5,713 nt of DNA, from NCBI GenBank assembly GCA_007130025.1, contig SLTF01000254.1, positions 1 through 5,713 on the forward strand, written 5' to 3'. This document shows positions 1 through 5,713 of this stretch, piece by piece (positions within the stretch are counted from its first letter, which is position 1; each line of letters begins with the position of its first letter). Under the pieces are notes generated by a model, which searched no databases, was not told the origin of the DNA, and was given only the letters and a program-made list of their open reading frames with translations. The stretch is from Spirochaetales bacterium (GTDB lineage: Bacteria; Spirochaetota; Spirochaetia; DSM-27196; PWMO01). The position numbers and the translations under genes are program-made.

Positions 1-105
1 ATTGAGTACGGCCGCAGCATGGTGAACTTACGGTTGCTCTTCACCTACCGCAATCAGTATCCGCCAACCGCGTTGCGGTTTCGCATTCCCGACGACGCGA
101 TGTAG
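1..105 (+). CDS. C-terminal tail of an unidentified protein, possibly outer-membrane (5' end outside window)
   Basis: Frame 1 is open from the left edge to a TAG at 103-105, giving 34 residues. About 27 of the 34 codons end in G or C, as expected for coding DNA in this GC-rich genome. The visible peptide contains SMVNLRLLFTYRNQYP, an alternation of polar and apolar residues that could be a beta-strand near the end of an outer-membrane barrel; it then ends RFRIPDDAM rather than with the terminal aromatic residue usual for such barrels. The gene converges on the YeiR-like GTPase, with 9 bases between the two stop codons. If it were a metal-uptake receptor the pairing would make sense, but that is inference. 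The fragment is too short to assign a family. Confidence 0.5.
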   Translation: MEYGRSMVNLRLLFTYRNQYPPTALRFRIPDDAM

Positions 106-114
106 GGACCTCGG

Positions 115-1128
115 TCACGGGACGAGACTGTCGAGAAGACCGCGCTCCAGCGGTTCCCAGTTTCGAGAGCGATCAATCGCCTCGATGATTGAGGCGCCGG
201 CCGCCATGCAGGGACGTGCCGTGCACATTCCGTCCACTGCGTTAAATTGTTGCCATCCCCGTTCAGTGTGAAATACTCCCTTGATACGCAGCACCGGCTC
301 GCGTGAGAAGAGCTGTTCCAGCGCCTGGGTCCCAAACAGCATGCCGGCGTCAAACCGCCACCCGCAGCTGAAGAAGCCGTCACCGCTGTTTTCCACCCGG
401 TCCCATCGCGCGTCGGCCACGCGCACGCGGTCATCGCCATGGCTGTGGTCTTCTCCGTGGGGGTCGTGGGGGTGTGAATGCGCCTCCGGATGGACCGCGC
501 GTCGGGTCTCGCTTGTCGTTGCATCAAGCCACACGACATCAATCGCACCGTGCACGACCAGCGCTACACGGGCTTTGGGCGGCTGCGATGCCGACGCAAA
601 GCGGTAAAACGCTTCGATTTCATCCCCGCTGCAGAGGTCGCACCGGTTTGCTACCAGTACGTCCGACAGGGCGATCTGGTCGGTGAAGGCCGGGTTTTCA
701 CGGTACCGCGAATCCGAGAGCTTTCGCGGATCAACCAGGCAGACGGTCGCCCGCAGATCAAGAACCGAACGATAGTGCGGTTCCCGCAACATCGCGATGA
801 CCCGCTCAGGATGTCCGAGCCCGGTTGGCTCGATCAGGATGCGATCGGGGGCTGCCTGCTTGATGAGCAGGTTGAGTGCCATCTGCGTGGGAAGGTTGCT
901 CGAGCAGCACATGCATCCACCCGGCACCTCTTTGATGAAGGCACCGGTATCCTTCATCAACGCCCCGTCGATTCCAATCTCGCCGAACTCGTTGACCAGC
1001 ACCGCCCATCGCTGATCGGCAGGTTTGTGAGCGAGCAGATGCAGGATTGCGCTGGTTTTGCCAACTCCGAGAAAGCCCGTGATGATGTTGGTGGGAATGT
1101 TCTGGTAAACCCGGTTATTGATTTCCAC
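115..1128 (-). CDS. yeiR: YeiR-like G3E (COG0523/CobW) metal-associated GTPase
   Basis: This 337-residue protein belongs to the G3E P-loop GTPases, which deliver or insert metal ions (zinc, cobalt, nickel) in the cytoplasm using GTP. Visible motifs are Walker A GFLGVGKT (18-25), NEFGEIGIDGAL (46-57), the metal-binding GGCMCC (70-75), EPTGLGHP (100-107) and a G4 base-recognition motif NRCD (161-164), where NKxD is usual. A His-rich segment with seven histidines lies at 213-230, followed by a CobW C-terminal domain from about 250 to 305 (CGWRFDAGMLF, RIKGVF). The N-terminal half matches my memory of E. coli YeiR (about 328 residues) closely, including ILHLLAHK and WAVLVNEFGE, so a zinc-related role is likely. 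The start is GTG: a TGA lies two codons upstream and no ATG, GTG or TTG follows before Walker A. The only Shine-Dalgarno-like bases (GAGAGG) abut or overlap the start codon. It has its own likely promoter, 60 bases downstream of the FecR/TPR gene stop. The family is sure; the exact metal is not. Confidence 0.93.
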   Translation of the reverse strand: MEINNRVYQNIPTNIITGFLGVGKTSAILHLLAHKPADQRWAVLVNEFGEIGIDGALMKDTGAFIKEVPGGCMCCSSNLPTQMALNLLIKQAAPDRILIEPTGLGHPERVIAMLREPHYRSVLDLRATVCLVDPRKLSDSRYRENPAFTDQIALSDVLVANRCDLCSGDEIEAFYRFASASQPPKARVALVVHGAIDVVWLDATTSETRRAVHPEAHSHPHDPHGEDHSHGDDRVRVADARWDRVENSGDGFFSCGWRFDAGMLFGTQALEQLFSREPVLRIKGVFHTERGWQQFNAVDGMCTARPCMAAGASIIEAIDRSRNWEPLERGLLDSLVP

Positions 1129-1138
1129 CTCTCAATAA
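1115..1138. repeat. Inverted repeat TTATTGA-N10-TCAATAA over promoter and start codon
   Basis: Two perfect 7-base arms (1115-1121 and 1132-1138) are separated by 10 bases. The repeat overlaps the -10 element, the predicted transcription start and the GTG start codon of the YeiR-like gene. That placement suits an operator for a dimeric repressor; a zinc-responsive regulator such as Zur would fit the gene, although the bases do not match the Zur consensus I remember. It could instead form an mRNA hairpin holding the start codon in its loop, or be chance. Confidence 0.4.
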
Positions 1139-1164
1139 TAGCAGGGCCGGAGAAATCATGCCAG
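1135..1164 (-). promoter_or_regulatory. Putative extended -10 promoter of the YeiR-like GTPase
   Basis: On the minus strand the sequence reads TGCTATTAT: an extended -10 (TG at 1142-1143, TATTAT at 1135-1140, five of six consensus bases). A partial -35, CTGGCA (1159-1164, four of six), lies 18 bases upstream. Transcription would start about seven bases past the -10, at or beside the GTG start codon at 1126-1128, which predicts a leaderless or nearly leaderless mRNA. It is an AT-rich island in a GC-rich region. The assignment rests on motif match only. Confidence 0.5.
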
Positions 1165-1188
1165 TGTAATGCGGCAGCGTGCGCGGAC

Positions 1189-2094
1189 TCAGAGCTCCGC
1201 GAGCATTCCCGTGGCCATCGAGGCCAGGTCCGTGCCGGGCGCAAGGCTTCGCACGCGCTCCAGTTCACGGCGGGCGGCACTCGCGTTGCCGCCCATCCGG
1301 TGCGCAACGCCAAGCAGCAGGTGGACCGACGGGAGCGCCTCGCGGTCGGCCTGCGGGGATGACGCGTATCCGGAGAGCAGGACGACGGTGTCGCTGGTCA
1401 TCGAAAGATCGAGCTGCACCTGGGCGAGGGCGAGGGTGTGCTCGTGGAACCAGCCGGCATCCGGATTGGGCGGGTACATCTGCAACCAGGTGAGGGCCCC
1501 TCGGGGTTCGCCCGACAGGGCGAGGGTGTAACCAAGGTAGAATGCTACTTCCGGCTCCTCGTCGTCCGTTGCGTAGAGCATCGCCTCATCAAAGAGATCA
1601 AACGCTCCGTCGAGATCACCCGCTGCCAGCGCGTCTCGTCCTTCGGCGATGAGCTCTTCTACGCTTTCCCCGCCAACCCACTCAATGCCACCCTGTCGGG
1701 GAGCCTCGGTTGCACGTACGCCACCAACCACGGGGACCAGCGCCCTTGGTTGCTCGGAGAGTCGTGTCACGCGGCCCTGAATCATGGAGGTAACGGTAGG
1801 AGACGAAGCGGCTCGCCGACCACCGAGAAGGTCTGACATCCGGAACACACCCGGCTGCGCGAGCCGAAGGACGGTTCGTCCATCGCCGAGCTCCGCGTAT
1901 CCCCCCTGGCTCAGCCGCATCACGGCGTCATCGGGAACCAGATCTCCCATCAGAAGCGGAGCCCACGCATTCTGCCGCTGCATTTCTACCGTTCCCTCGC
2001 TGTACCGCACGATGAAGTCCATCGCGGTCACCGGCAAGGTCGCCACCAGCAGCAGCGCCACCGCGATACCCGTCCATCGTCTCTGTCCCGTCAT
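1189..2094 (-). CDS. Exported FecR-like domain protein with TPR-like repeats
   Basis: This is a 301-residue protein of unknown specific role. Residues 1-24 form a signal peptide: RR at 5-6, a hydrophobic core IAVALLLVATL, and a likely signal peptidase I site after VTA (22-24). No lipobox cysteine is present, so it should be soluble in the periplasm or secreted. Residues 25 to about 130 resemble a FecR domain: YSEGTVEM, GDLVPDDAVMRL, GGYAELGDGRTVLRL and GGVRATEA, the last close to the family's VRGTEF motif. From about 143 to 301 the chain is helical and TPR-like, with AEGRDALAAGDLDGAFDLFDEA (150-171) and the later pattern LLLGVAHRMGGNASAARRELERVRSLAP (259-286). The start at 2094 was chosen over a longer open frame because the signal peptide begins there and GAGAGG lies six bases upstream. 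It follows the gcvT-gcvP fusion by 61 bases and might be co-transcribed. There is no transmembrane anchor as in true FecR anti-sigma factors and no sigma factor is visible, so a scaffold or envelope role is more likely than signalling. Confidence 0.8.
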   Translation of the reverse strand: MTGQRRWTGIAVALLLVATLPVTAMDFIVRYSEGTVEMQRQNAWAPLLMGDLVPDDAVMRLSQGGYAELGDGRTVLRLAQPGVFRMSDLLGGRRAASSPTVTSMIQGRVTRLSEQPRALVPVVGGVRATEAPRQGGIEWVGGESVEELIAEGRDALAAGDLDGAFDLFDEAMLYATDDEEPEVAFYLGYTLALSGEPRGALTWLQMYPPNPDAGWFHEHTLALAQVQLDLSMTSDTVVLLSGYASSPQADREALPSVHLLLGVAHRMGGNASAARRELERVRSLAPGTDLASMATGMLAEL

Positions 2095-2100
2095 GTCGCA

Positions 2101-2106
2101 CCTCTC
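2101..2106 (-). promoter_or_regulatory. Ribosome binding site of the FecR/TPR gene
   Basis: The minus strand reads GAGAGG followed by TGCGAC and ATG. This purine-rich Shine-Dalgarno site is six bases from the ATG at 2092-2094 and decides that start against the longer open frame, which reaches into the C-terminal end of the gcvP region. Confidence 0.7.
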
Positions 2107-2131
2107 ACCGGTAAGTGTAGCACAGCCGGTG
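2106..2131. repeat. Inverted repeat CACCGG-N14-CCGGTG in the gcvP to FecR/TPR gap
   Basis: Perfect 6-base arms (2106-2111 and 2126-2131) flank a 14-base centre. On the minus strand the centre contains TGCTACACT, a weak extended -10-like sequence (-10 at 2114-2119) without a recognisable -35. The right-hand arm as transcribed directly adjoins the ribosome binding site. It may be an operator around a promoter or a leader hairpin next to the Shine-Dalgarno site. There is no U-run, so it is not an intrinsic terminator. Confidence 0.35.
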
Positions 2132-2155
2132 GGAGTTTTCCGGGCGCCCGCCCCA

Positions 2156-5032
2156 TCACCCTCCCGCGGCTGCAGCCCGTCCGCTGCGGTACGCCTCCAG
2201 CGGGGCGCAGCTGCAGACCAGGTTGCGGTCTCCGGCCACGTTGTCCACGCGGGCGACCGCCGGCCAGAACTTGTTCTCGCGGCACCAGGCAGCAGGGTAG
2301 GCCGCAACCTCGCGGCTGTAGGGGCGGTCCCAGTTGCCGATCATGTCGTCGAGGGTATGGGGTGCGTTGCGAAGCGGGCTGTTTTCCAGCGGCAGCTCGC
2401 CGCGTCGGACCTCGTCCACCTCCGCCATGATGCCGATCATCGCGTCGCAGAAGCGGTCGAGCTCGGCCTTGTTCTCGCTCTCGGTGGGTTCCACCATCAG
2501 GGAGCCGTGCACCGGCCACGACATGGTCGGCGCGTGGAAGCCGTAGTCGGCGAGGCGCTTGGCGATGTCTTCTACCGTAACGCCGGTCTCCTTCTCCATG
2601 GCGCGAAAATCCAGGATGCACTCGTGCGCCACCCGGCCGCCGGGGCCGGTGAAAGCCACCGGGATGTGGGAGCGCAGGCGCGCGGCGATGTAGTTGGCGT
2701 TGAGGATGGCGTGCTCGGTTGCCGAGCGCAGCCCGTCGGTCCCCATCATGGCGATGTAGGCGTACGAGATGGCCATGACACCGGCGCTTCCCAGCGGCGC
2801 CGCCACGATGACTCCGGTGGGGCCGGGGTTGTCGAGGGTGCCGGGAAGGAAGGGCGTCAGGTGCGGCGCGGTGAGCACCGGGCCGATTCCGGGACCGCCG
2901 CCGCCGTGCGGGATGGCGAAGGTCTTGTGCAGGTTGAGGTGGCAGACGTCGGCTCCGATGGTACCCGGGCTGGTGATGCCTACCTGCGCGTTCATGTTGG
3001 CGCCGTCCATGTAGACCTGGCCGCCACGGTCGTGCACGATCGTAATCGCCTCGCGGATGCCGCGTTCAAAGACGCCGTGGGTCGATGGGTAGGTGACCAT
3101 CATCGCCGCGAGTCGGTCGGCGTGCTGTTCGGCCTTTCGGGTCAGATCCTCCAGGTCGATGTCGCCGTTGGCGGCGCTGTCTACCACCACCACCTCCATG
3201 CCGGCCATCACCGCGCTCGCCGGGTTGGTGCCATGGGCGGAGTCGGGCACCAGGCAGACGGTGCGGTGCGCTTCGCCGCGGCTCTTGTGCCACGAGCGGA
3301 TGATCATCAGTCCCGCAAACTCACCGTGGGCCCCGCTGTTGGGCTGCAGCGAGCAGCCGTCAAACCCGGTGATATCGCAGAGCCACGCCGAGAGCTCGGA
3401 GGCCATCAGATGAAAGCCCGCCGCCTGCCACGTCGGGGCGTACGGATGGATGCCGGCAAACTCCGGCCAGGTGATGGGCATCATCGCCGCGGTTGGGTTG
3501 AGCTTCATGGTGCAGCTGCCCAGCGAGATCATCGAGTGCGCAAGCGACAGGTCCTTGCGCTGCAGTCCGGTGATGTAGCGAAGCAGGGCGGTTTCGCTGC
3601 GGTGCGAGTTGAACACCCGCTGCTGCAGGTAGTCGCTGCGCCGCTCGAGCGCGGCCATGGGCTTCCACGACGCGGCGCGCGCGCGCTGGGTGACGTCGGA
3701 CTCGCTGGTGGCAGCCCCGAGGGCCGCTGCAAGTCTGGCGACCTCGGCGGGCGTAGAGCGCTCATCGAGGGTGATGCTGATGCGGCCGCCGTCGCTTCGC
3801 AGATTGAAGCCGGCGGCGAGTGCGGCCGCTTCCAGCCGCTGTCCGGCAACCCGTCCCGTGGTGAGCGTGACCGTATCAAAGATCACCCCTTCCAGGACCG
3901 GCAGCCTGTGCTCGCGCAGCAGGTCGCGCAGGGCGTTGGCAAGCAGGGTGATGCGCGTCGCGATGCGGCGAAGACCGTCCGGGCCGTGATACACCGCGTA
4001 CATCGACGCCATGATCGCGAGCAACACCTGCGCGGTGCAGATGTTGCTGGTGGCCTTGTCGCGGCGGATGTGCTGCTCGCGTGTCTGCAGGGCCAGGCGC
4101 ATCGCCGGTTTTCCGTTTCGATCGCTGCTCACGCCCACGATCCGGCCCGGGAGCAGCCGCTTGTGCTGATCGCGCGTGGCCAGAAAGGCCGCGTGGGGAC
4201 CGCCGTACGCCATCGGCACGCCAAAGCGCTGACTGTTTCCCACCACCATGTCGGCGCCCCATTCGCCGGGAGGCGTGAGCAGGGTCAGCGCGAGCAGGTC
4301 GGCCGCCACAATCACCGCGGCACCGGCTGCGTGCAGGGCGTCCGCGATGGGACGATAGTCCAGGACGACTCCGTCGGTAGTCGGGTACTGCAGGATGCCG
4401 GCGAGGTCGCCCGCGGAGGGAGCCCAGGTGGATTCCGGTGCAACCTGCAGATCGATGGCGAAGGGTTCGGCGCGCAACCGCAGGTGGGCGATGGTCTGGG
4501 GGTGGACCCGGTCGCTCACCCAAACCCGGCGTGTTTCGCTTCCCTTTGCCGAGCGAAACGCCATCATCATCGCCTCGGCCGCGGCGGTCGCCTCATCCAG
4601 CATGGACGAGTTGGCGATCTCCATGCCGGTGAGGTCGGTCACCATGGTCTGGAAGTTGACCAGTGCCTCCAATCGGCCCTGTGAGATCTCGGCCTGATAC
4701 GGCGTGTACTGCGTGTACCAGCCGGGGTTTTCGAGAATATTGCGCTGGATTACCGGCGGCGTGATGGTATCCGCGTAGCCCATGCCGATGAGGCTTCGCA
4801 TCGGTCGATTCCGGTCGGCGAGGTGGCGCATGCGCGCGAGCAGGGCGTCTTCGGTCAGGGCGGGAGGGAGCACCATCGGCGCGTCGCGCAGGATGTCGTC
4901 CGGAACCGTTTCGGCAATCAGCTGCTCCATGGAGGCAACTCCAAGCGCGTCGAGCATGGCGGCGCGCTCGTCGGCGTCAGGGCCGATGTGGCGGGTTCGA
5001 AACTCGGCGTGTCGATCAAAGAGTGCATCGGC
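2156..5032 (-). other. gcvP: GcvP module of the fusion (PLP-dependent glycine decarboxylase)
   Basis: The P-protein decarboxylates glycine on pyridoxal phosphate and transfers aminomethyl to the lipoyl arm of H-protein. It appears complete and intact. Landmarks, counted from the first codon in the window, are RHIGPD (241-246), TPYQAEISQGRLE (337-349), a QRFGVPMAYGGPHAAF stretch near 495, SCTMKLN (733-739), SAHGTNPASA (825-834), DGANMNAQVG (903-912) and HLNLHKTF (925-932). Lys930 is the expected Schiff-base lysine (codon 2924-2926), followed by the glycine loop GGGGPG (937-942). Both pseudo-symmetric halves are present in one chain, so it is the P1+P2 type rather than the split GcvPA/GcvPB form. 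It ends in an Ala/Gly-rich tail after SCAPLEAY. Confidence 0.95.
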
Positions 5033-5713
5033 AGAGGGGGCGCTGCGGTAGGTGGGCTTGTAGGCAGGTCCCCGGTTCTGGCGCGCCGGGACCGCCTTGC
5101 CGCGGATCATGACCGACAGCGGTTCATCCGCGCTGACCCCGGCGTCTACGTAGGCGTTGGCTACGCTTCCGCCGCAGGAGGGTGCAAGGCCACCGGAGAC
5201 CACGGTCCCCACCGGATTCCCGGTCTCGTCGTTCACGGGGTAGCCTTCGCGGGGAATCGCTCCCGCCCCGAGCACCAGTCTGCGCAACGTACGCTCGGGG
5301 CCCGCCTTCTTGCGCGCGAGGATGGCCTTACGGCCGATGAAGTCGTGGTCCAGGTTGCACGCCCAGAGCAGGCGCGCTTCCACCGGGGAGGTCTCCTCAG
5401 TGAGCTCGTGGCCGTAGAGGGCAAAGCCCGACTCAAGGCGAAGGCTGTCGCGCGCGGCAAGGCCCACGGGGCCCGCGTGAATTCCGGTTGCGCGCGCGGT
5501 ATCCATCAGCGTGGTCCAGCACGCGGTTGCCTCCGAGGCGGGAAGGAAGAGCTCAAAGCCGTCTTCGCCGGTGTATCCGGTCCGGCCAATCTCCACGTTC
5601 ACCGTCGTTCCCAGCATTATCCGGGCCGCGGTGATGCCAAATCGGGGCAGCGCGATGAGCCGGCGGTAGAGTTCGCGCGATTCTATGGATGCGGAACCGG
5701 CGGAGCTTTCATC
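2156..5713 (-). CDS. gcvT-gcvP: GcvT-GcvP fusion: glycine cleavage T-protein joined to P-protein (5' end outside window)
   Basis: A single uninterrupted frame of 1185 visible residues runs from the right edge to a TGA at 2156-2158. Residues 1 to about 222 are the C-terminal part of aminomethyltransferase (GcvT); about 225-1185 are a full-length glycine dehydrogenase (GcvP, about 960 residues, compared with 957 in E. coli). The join reads ARQNRGPAYKPTY, then RSAPSADALFDRHAEF, then RTRHIGPD. Between the ATG in VMIRGK and the ATG in AAMLDALG there is no ATG, GTG or TTG, and starting at the second would delete the conserved RHIGPD. A separate GcvP start is therefore unlikely and one fused polypeptide is predicted. 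The product would carry out glycine decarboxylation and methylene transfer to tetrahydrofolate, with H-protein and dihydrolipoyl dehydrogenase supplied separately; neither is in this window. By comparison with E. coli GcvT, about 150 N-terminal residues lie beyond the edge. The FecR/TPR gene follows 61 bases downstream. Confidence 0.95.
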   Translation of the reverse strand, partial: DESSAGSASIESRELYRRLIALPRFGITAARIMLGTTVNVEIGRTGYTGEDGFELFLPASEATACWTTLMDTARATGIHAGPVGLAARDSLRLESGFALYGHELTEETSPVEARLLWACNLDHDFIGRKAILARKKAGPERTLRRLVLGAGAIPREGYPVNDETGNPVGTVVSGGLAPSCGGSVANAYVDAGVSADEPLSVMIRGKAVPARQNRGPAYKPTYRSAPSADALFDRHAEFRTRHIGPDADERAAMLDALGVASMEQLIAETVPDDILRDAPMVLPPALTEDALLARMRHLADRNRPMRSLIGMGYADTITPPVIQRNILENPGWYTQYTPYQAEISQGRLEALVNFQTMVTDLTGMEIANSSMLDEATAAAEAMMMAFRSAKGSETRRVWVSDRVHPQTIAHLRLRAEPFAIDLQVAPESTWAPSAGDLAGILQYPTTDGVVLDYRPIADALHAAGAAVIVAADLLALTLLTPPGEWGADMVVGNSQRFGVPMAYGGPHAAFLATRDQHKRLLPGRIVGVSSDRNGKPAMRLALQTREQHIRRDKATSNICTAQVLLAIMASMYAVYHGPDGLRRIATRITLLANALRDLLREHRLPVLEGVIFDTVTLTTGRVAGQRLEAAALAAGFNLRSDGGRISITLDERSTPAEVARLAAALGAATSESDVTQRARAASWKPMAALERRSDYLQQRVFNSHRSETALLRYITGLQRKDLSLAHSMISLGSCTMKLNPTAAMMPITWPEFAGIHPYAPTWQAAGFHLMASELSAWLCDITGFDGCSLQPNSGAHGEFAGLMIIRSWHKSRGEAHRTVCLVPDSAHGTNPASAVMAGMEVVVVDSAANGDIDLEDLTRKAEQHADRLAAMMVTYPSTHGVFERGIREAITIVHDRGGQVYMDGANMNAQVGITSPGTIGADVCHLNLHKTFAIPHGGGGPGIGPVLTAPHLTPFLPGTLDNPGPTGVIVAAPLGSAGVMAISYAYIAMMGTDGLRSATEHAILNANYIAARLRSHIPVAFTGPGGRVAHECILDFRAMEKETGVTVEDIAKRLADYGFHAPTMSWPVHGSLMVEPTESENKAELDRFCDAMIGIMAEVDEVRRGELPLENSPLRNAPHTLDDMIGNWDRPYSREVAAYPAAWCRENKFWPAVARVDNVAGDRNLVCSCAPLEAYRSGRAAAAGG
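5045..5713 (-). other. gcvT: GcvT module of the fusion (aminomethyltransferase, C-terminal part)
   Basis: The T-protein takes the aminomethyl group from lipoyl H-protein, releases ammonia and forms 5,10-methylene-tetrahydrofolate. Visible landmarks, counted from the first codon in the window, are GRTGYTGEDGFELFLP (43-58, the GYTGE signature), GLAARDSLRLESG (84-96, a conserved part of the folate-pocket region), LYGHEL (99-104) and DFIGRKAIL (124-132). It ends RGKAVPARQNRGPAYKPTY near residue 222, close to the usual GcvT C-terminus. The N-terminal region with the catalytic aspartate lies outside the window, so full catalytic competence cannot be judged. Confidence 0.9.

Noticed and set aside
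1115..1138. Calling the inverted repeat a Zur box outright
   Set aside because: The arms and the 10-base spacer do not fit the Zur consensus I know from enterobacteria, so only a generic operator is supported.
478..1362. 294-codon open frame on the plus strand
   Set aside because: It is antisense to the YeiR-like GTPase and the end of the FecR/TPR gene, with no recognisable domain.
2141..2150. Perfect palindrome CGGGCGCCCG after the gcvP stop region, considered as a terminator
   Set aside because: It has no loop for a hairpin and no T-run follows on either strand; a 10-base GC palindrome is easily found by chance in DNA this GC-rich, and the bases lie just downstream of the stop.
2095..2307. 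71-codon N-terminal extension of the FecR/TPR protein
   Set aside because: It overlaps the C-terminal coding part of gcvP in another frame, has no protein-like character, and would bury the clear signal peptide and ribosome binding site at 2092-2106.
1784..4684. 966-codon open frame on the plus strand
   Set aside because: It lies wholly antisense to gcvP and the start of the FecR/TPR gene, whose products match known families along their whole length. Its translation is a low-complexity mix rich in Gly, Arg, His and Val with no family motif, typical of an antisense frame in GC-rich DNA.
4955..5120. Separate gcvT and gcvP genes with an internal start
   Set aside because: No ATG, GTG or TTG lies between the VMIRGK methionine and the AAMLDALG methionine. 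The first would leave a GcvT tail on GcvP and the second would remove the conserved RHIGPD.

Overview
This is a GC-rich bacterial window with no long non-coding stretch. It holds four protein-coding regions: the 3' tail of one plus-strand gene, then three minus-strand genes. Nothing mobile, no RNA gene and no CRISPR array was seen. The GC-rich codon use and an exported FecR-plus-TPR protein, a layout I associate with spirochaete-like Gram-negative bacteria, suggest a diderm. That taxonomic guess is weak.

Layout, left to right. (1) Positions 1-105, plus strand: the last 34 codons of an unidentified gene, possibly an outer-membrane beta-barrel. It converges on the next gene with only 9 bases between stop codons. 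(2) 115-1128, minus strand: a G3E/COG0523 metal GTPase closely resembling E. coli YeiR, with Walker A, GGCMCC and a His-rich loop. It begins at GTG. An extended -10 promoter sits so close that the mRNA may be leaderless, and an inverted repeat spans the promoter and start codon. (3) 1189-2094, minus strand: an exported protein with a signal peptide, a FecR-like domain and TPR-like helices. (4) 2156-5713, minus strand, running off the right edge: one uninterrupted reading frame that joins the C-terminal part of the glycine-cleavage T-protein (GcvT) directly to a full-length P-protein (GcvP).

The main point of interest is the GcvT-GcvP fusion. In most bacteria these are separate proteins, often encoded in the order gcvT-gcvH-gcvP. 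Here the two are joined by a few residues, no start codon is available at the junction, and no H-protein lies between them. The fused enzyme would decarboxylate glycine (P module, PLP lysine present) and pass the aminomethyl group through a separately encoded lipoyl H-protein to the tetrahydrofolate-dependent T module. The GTPase is probably part of metal (zinc) homeostasis. I see no functional link between it and glycine cleavage beyond proximity.
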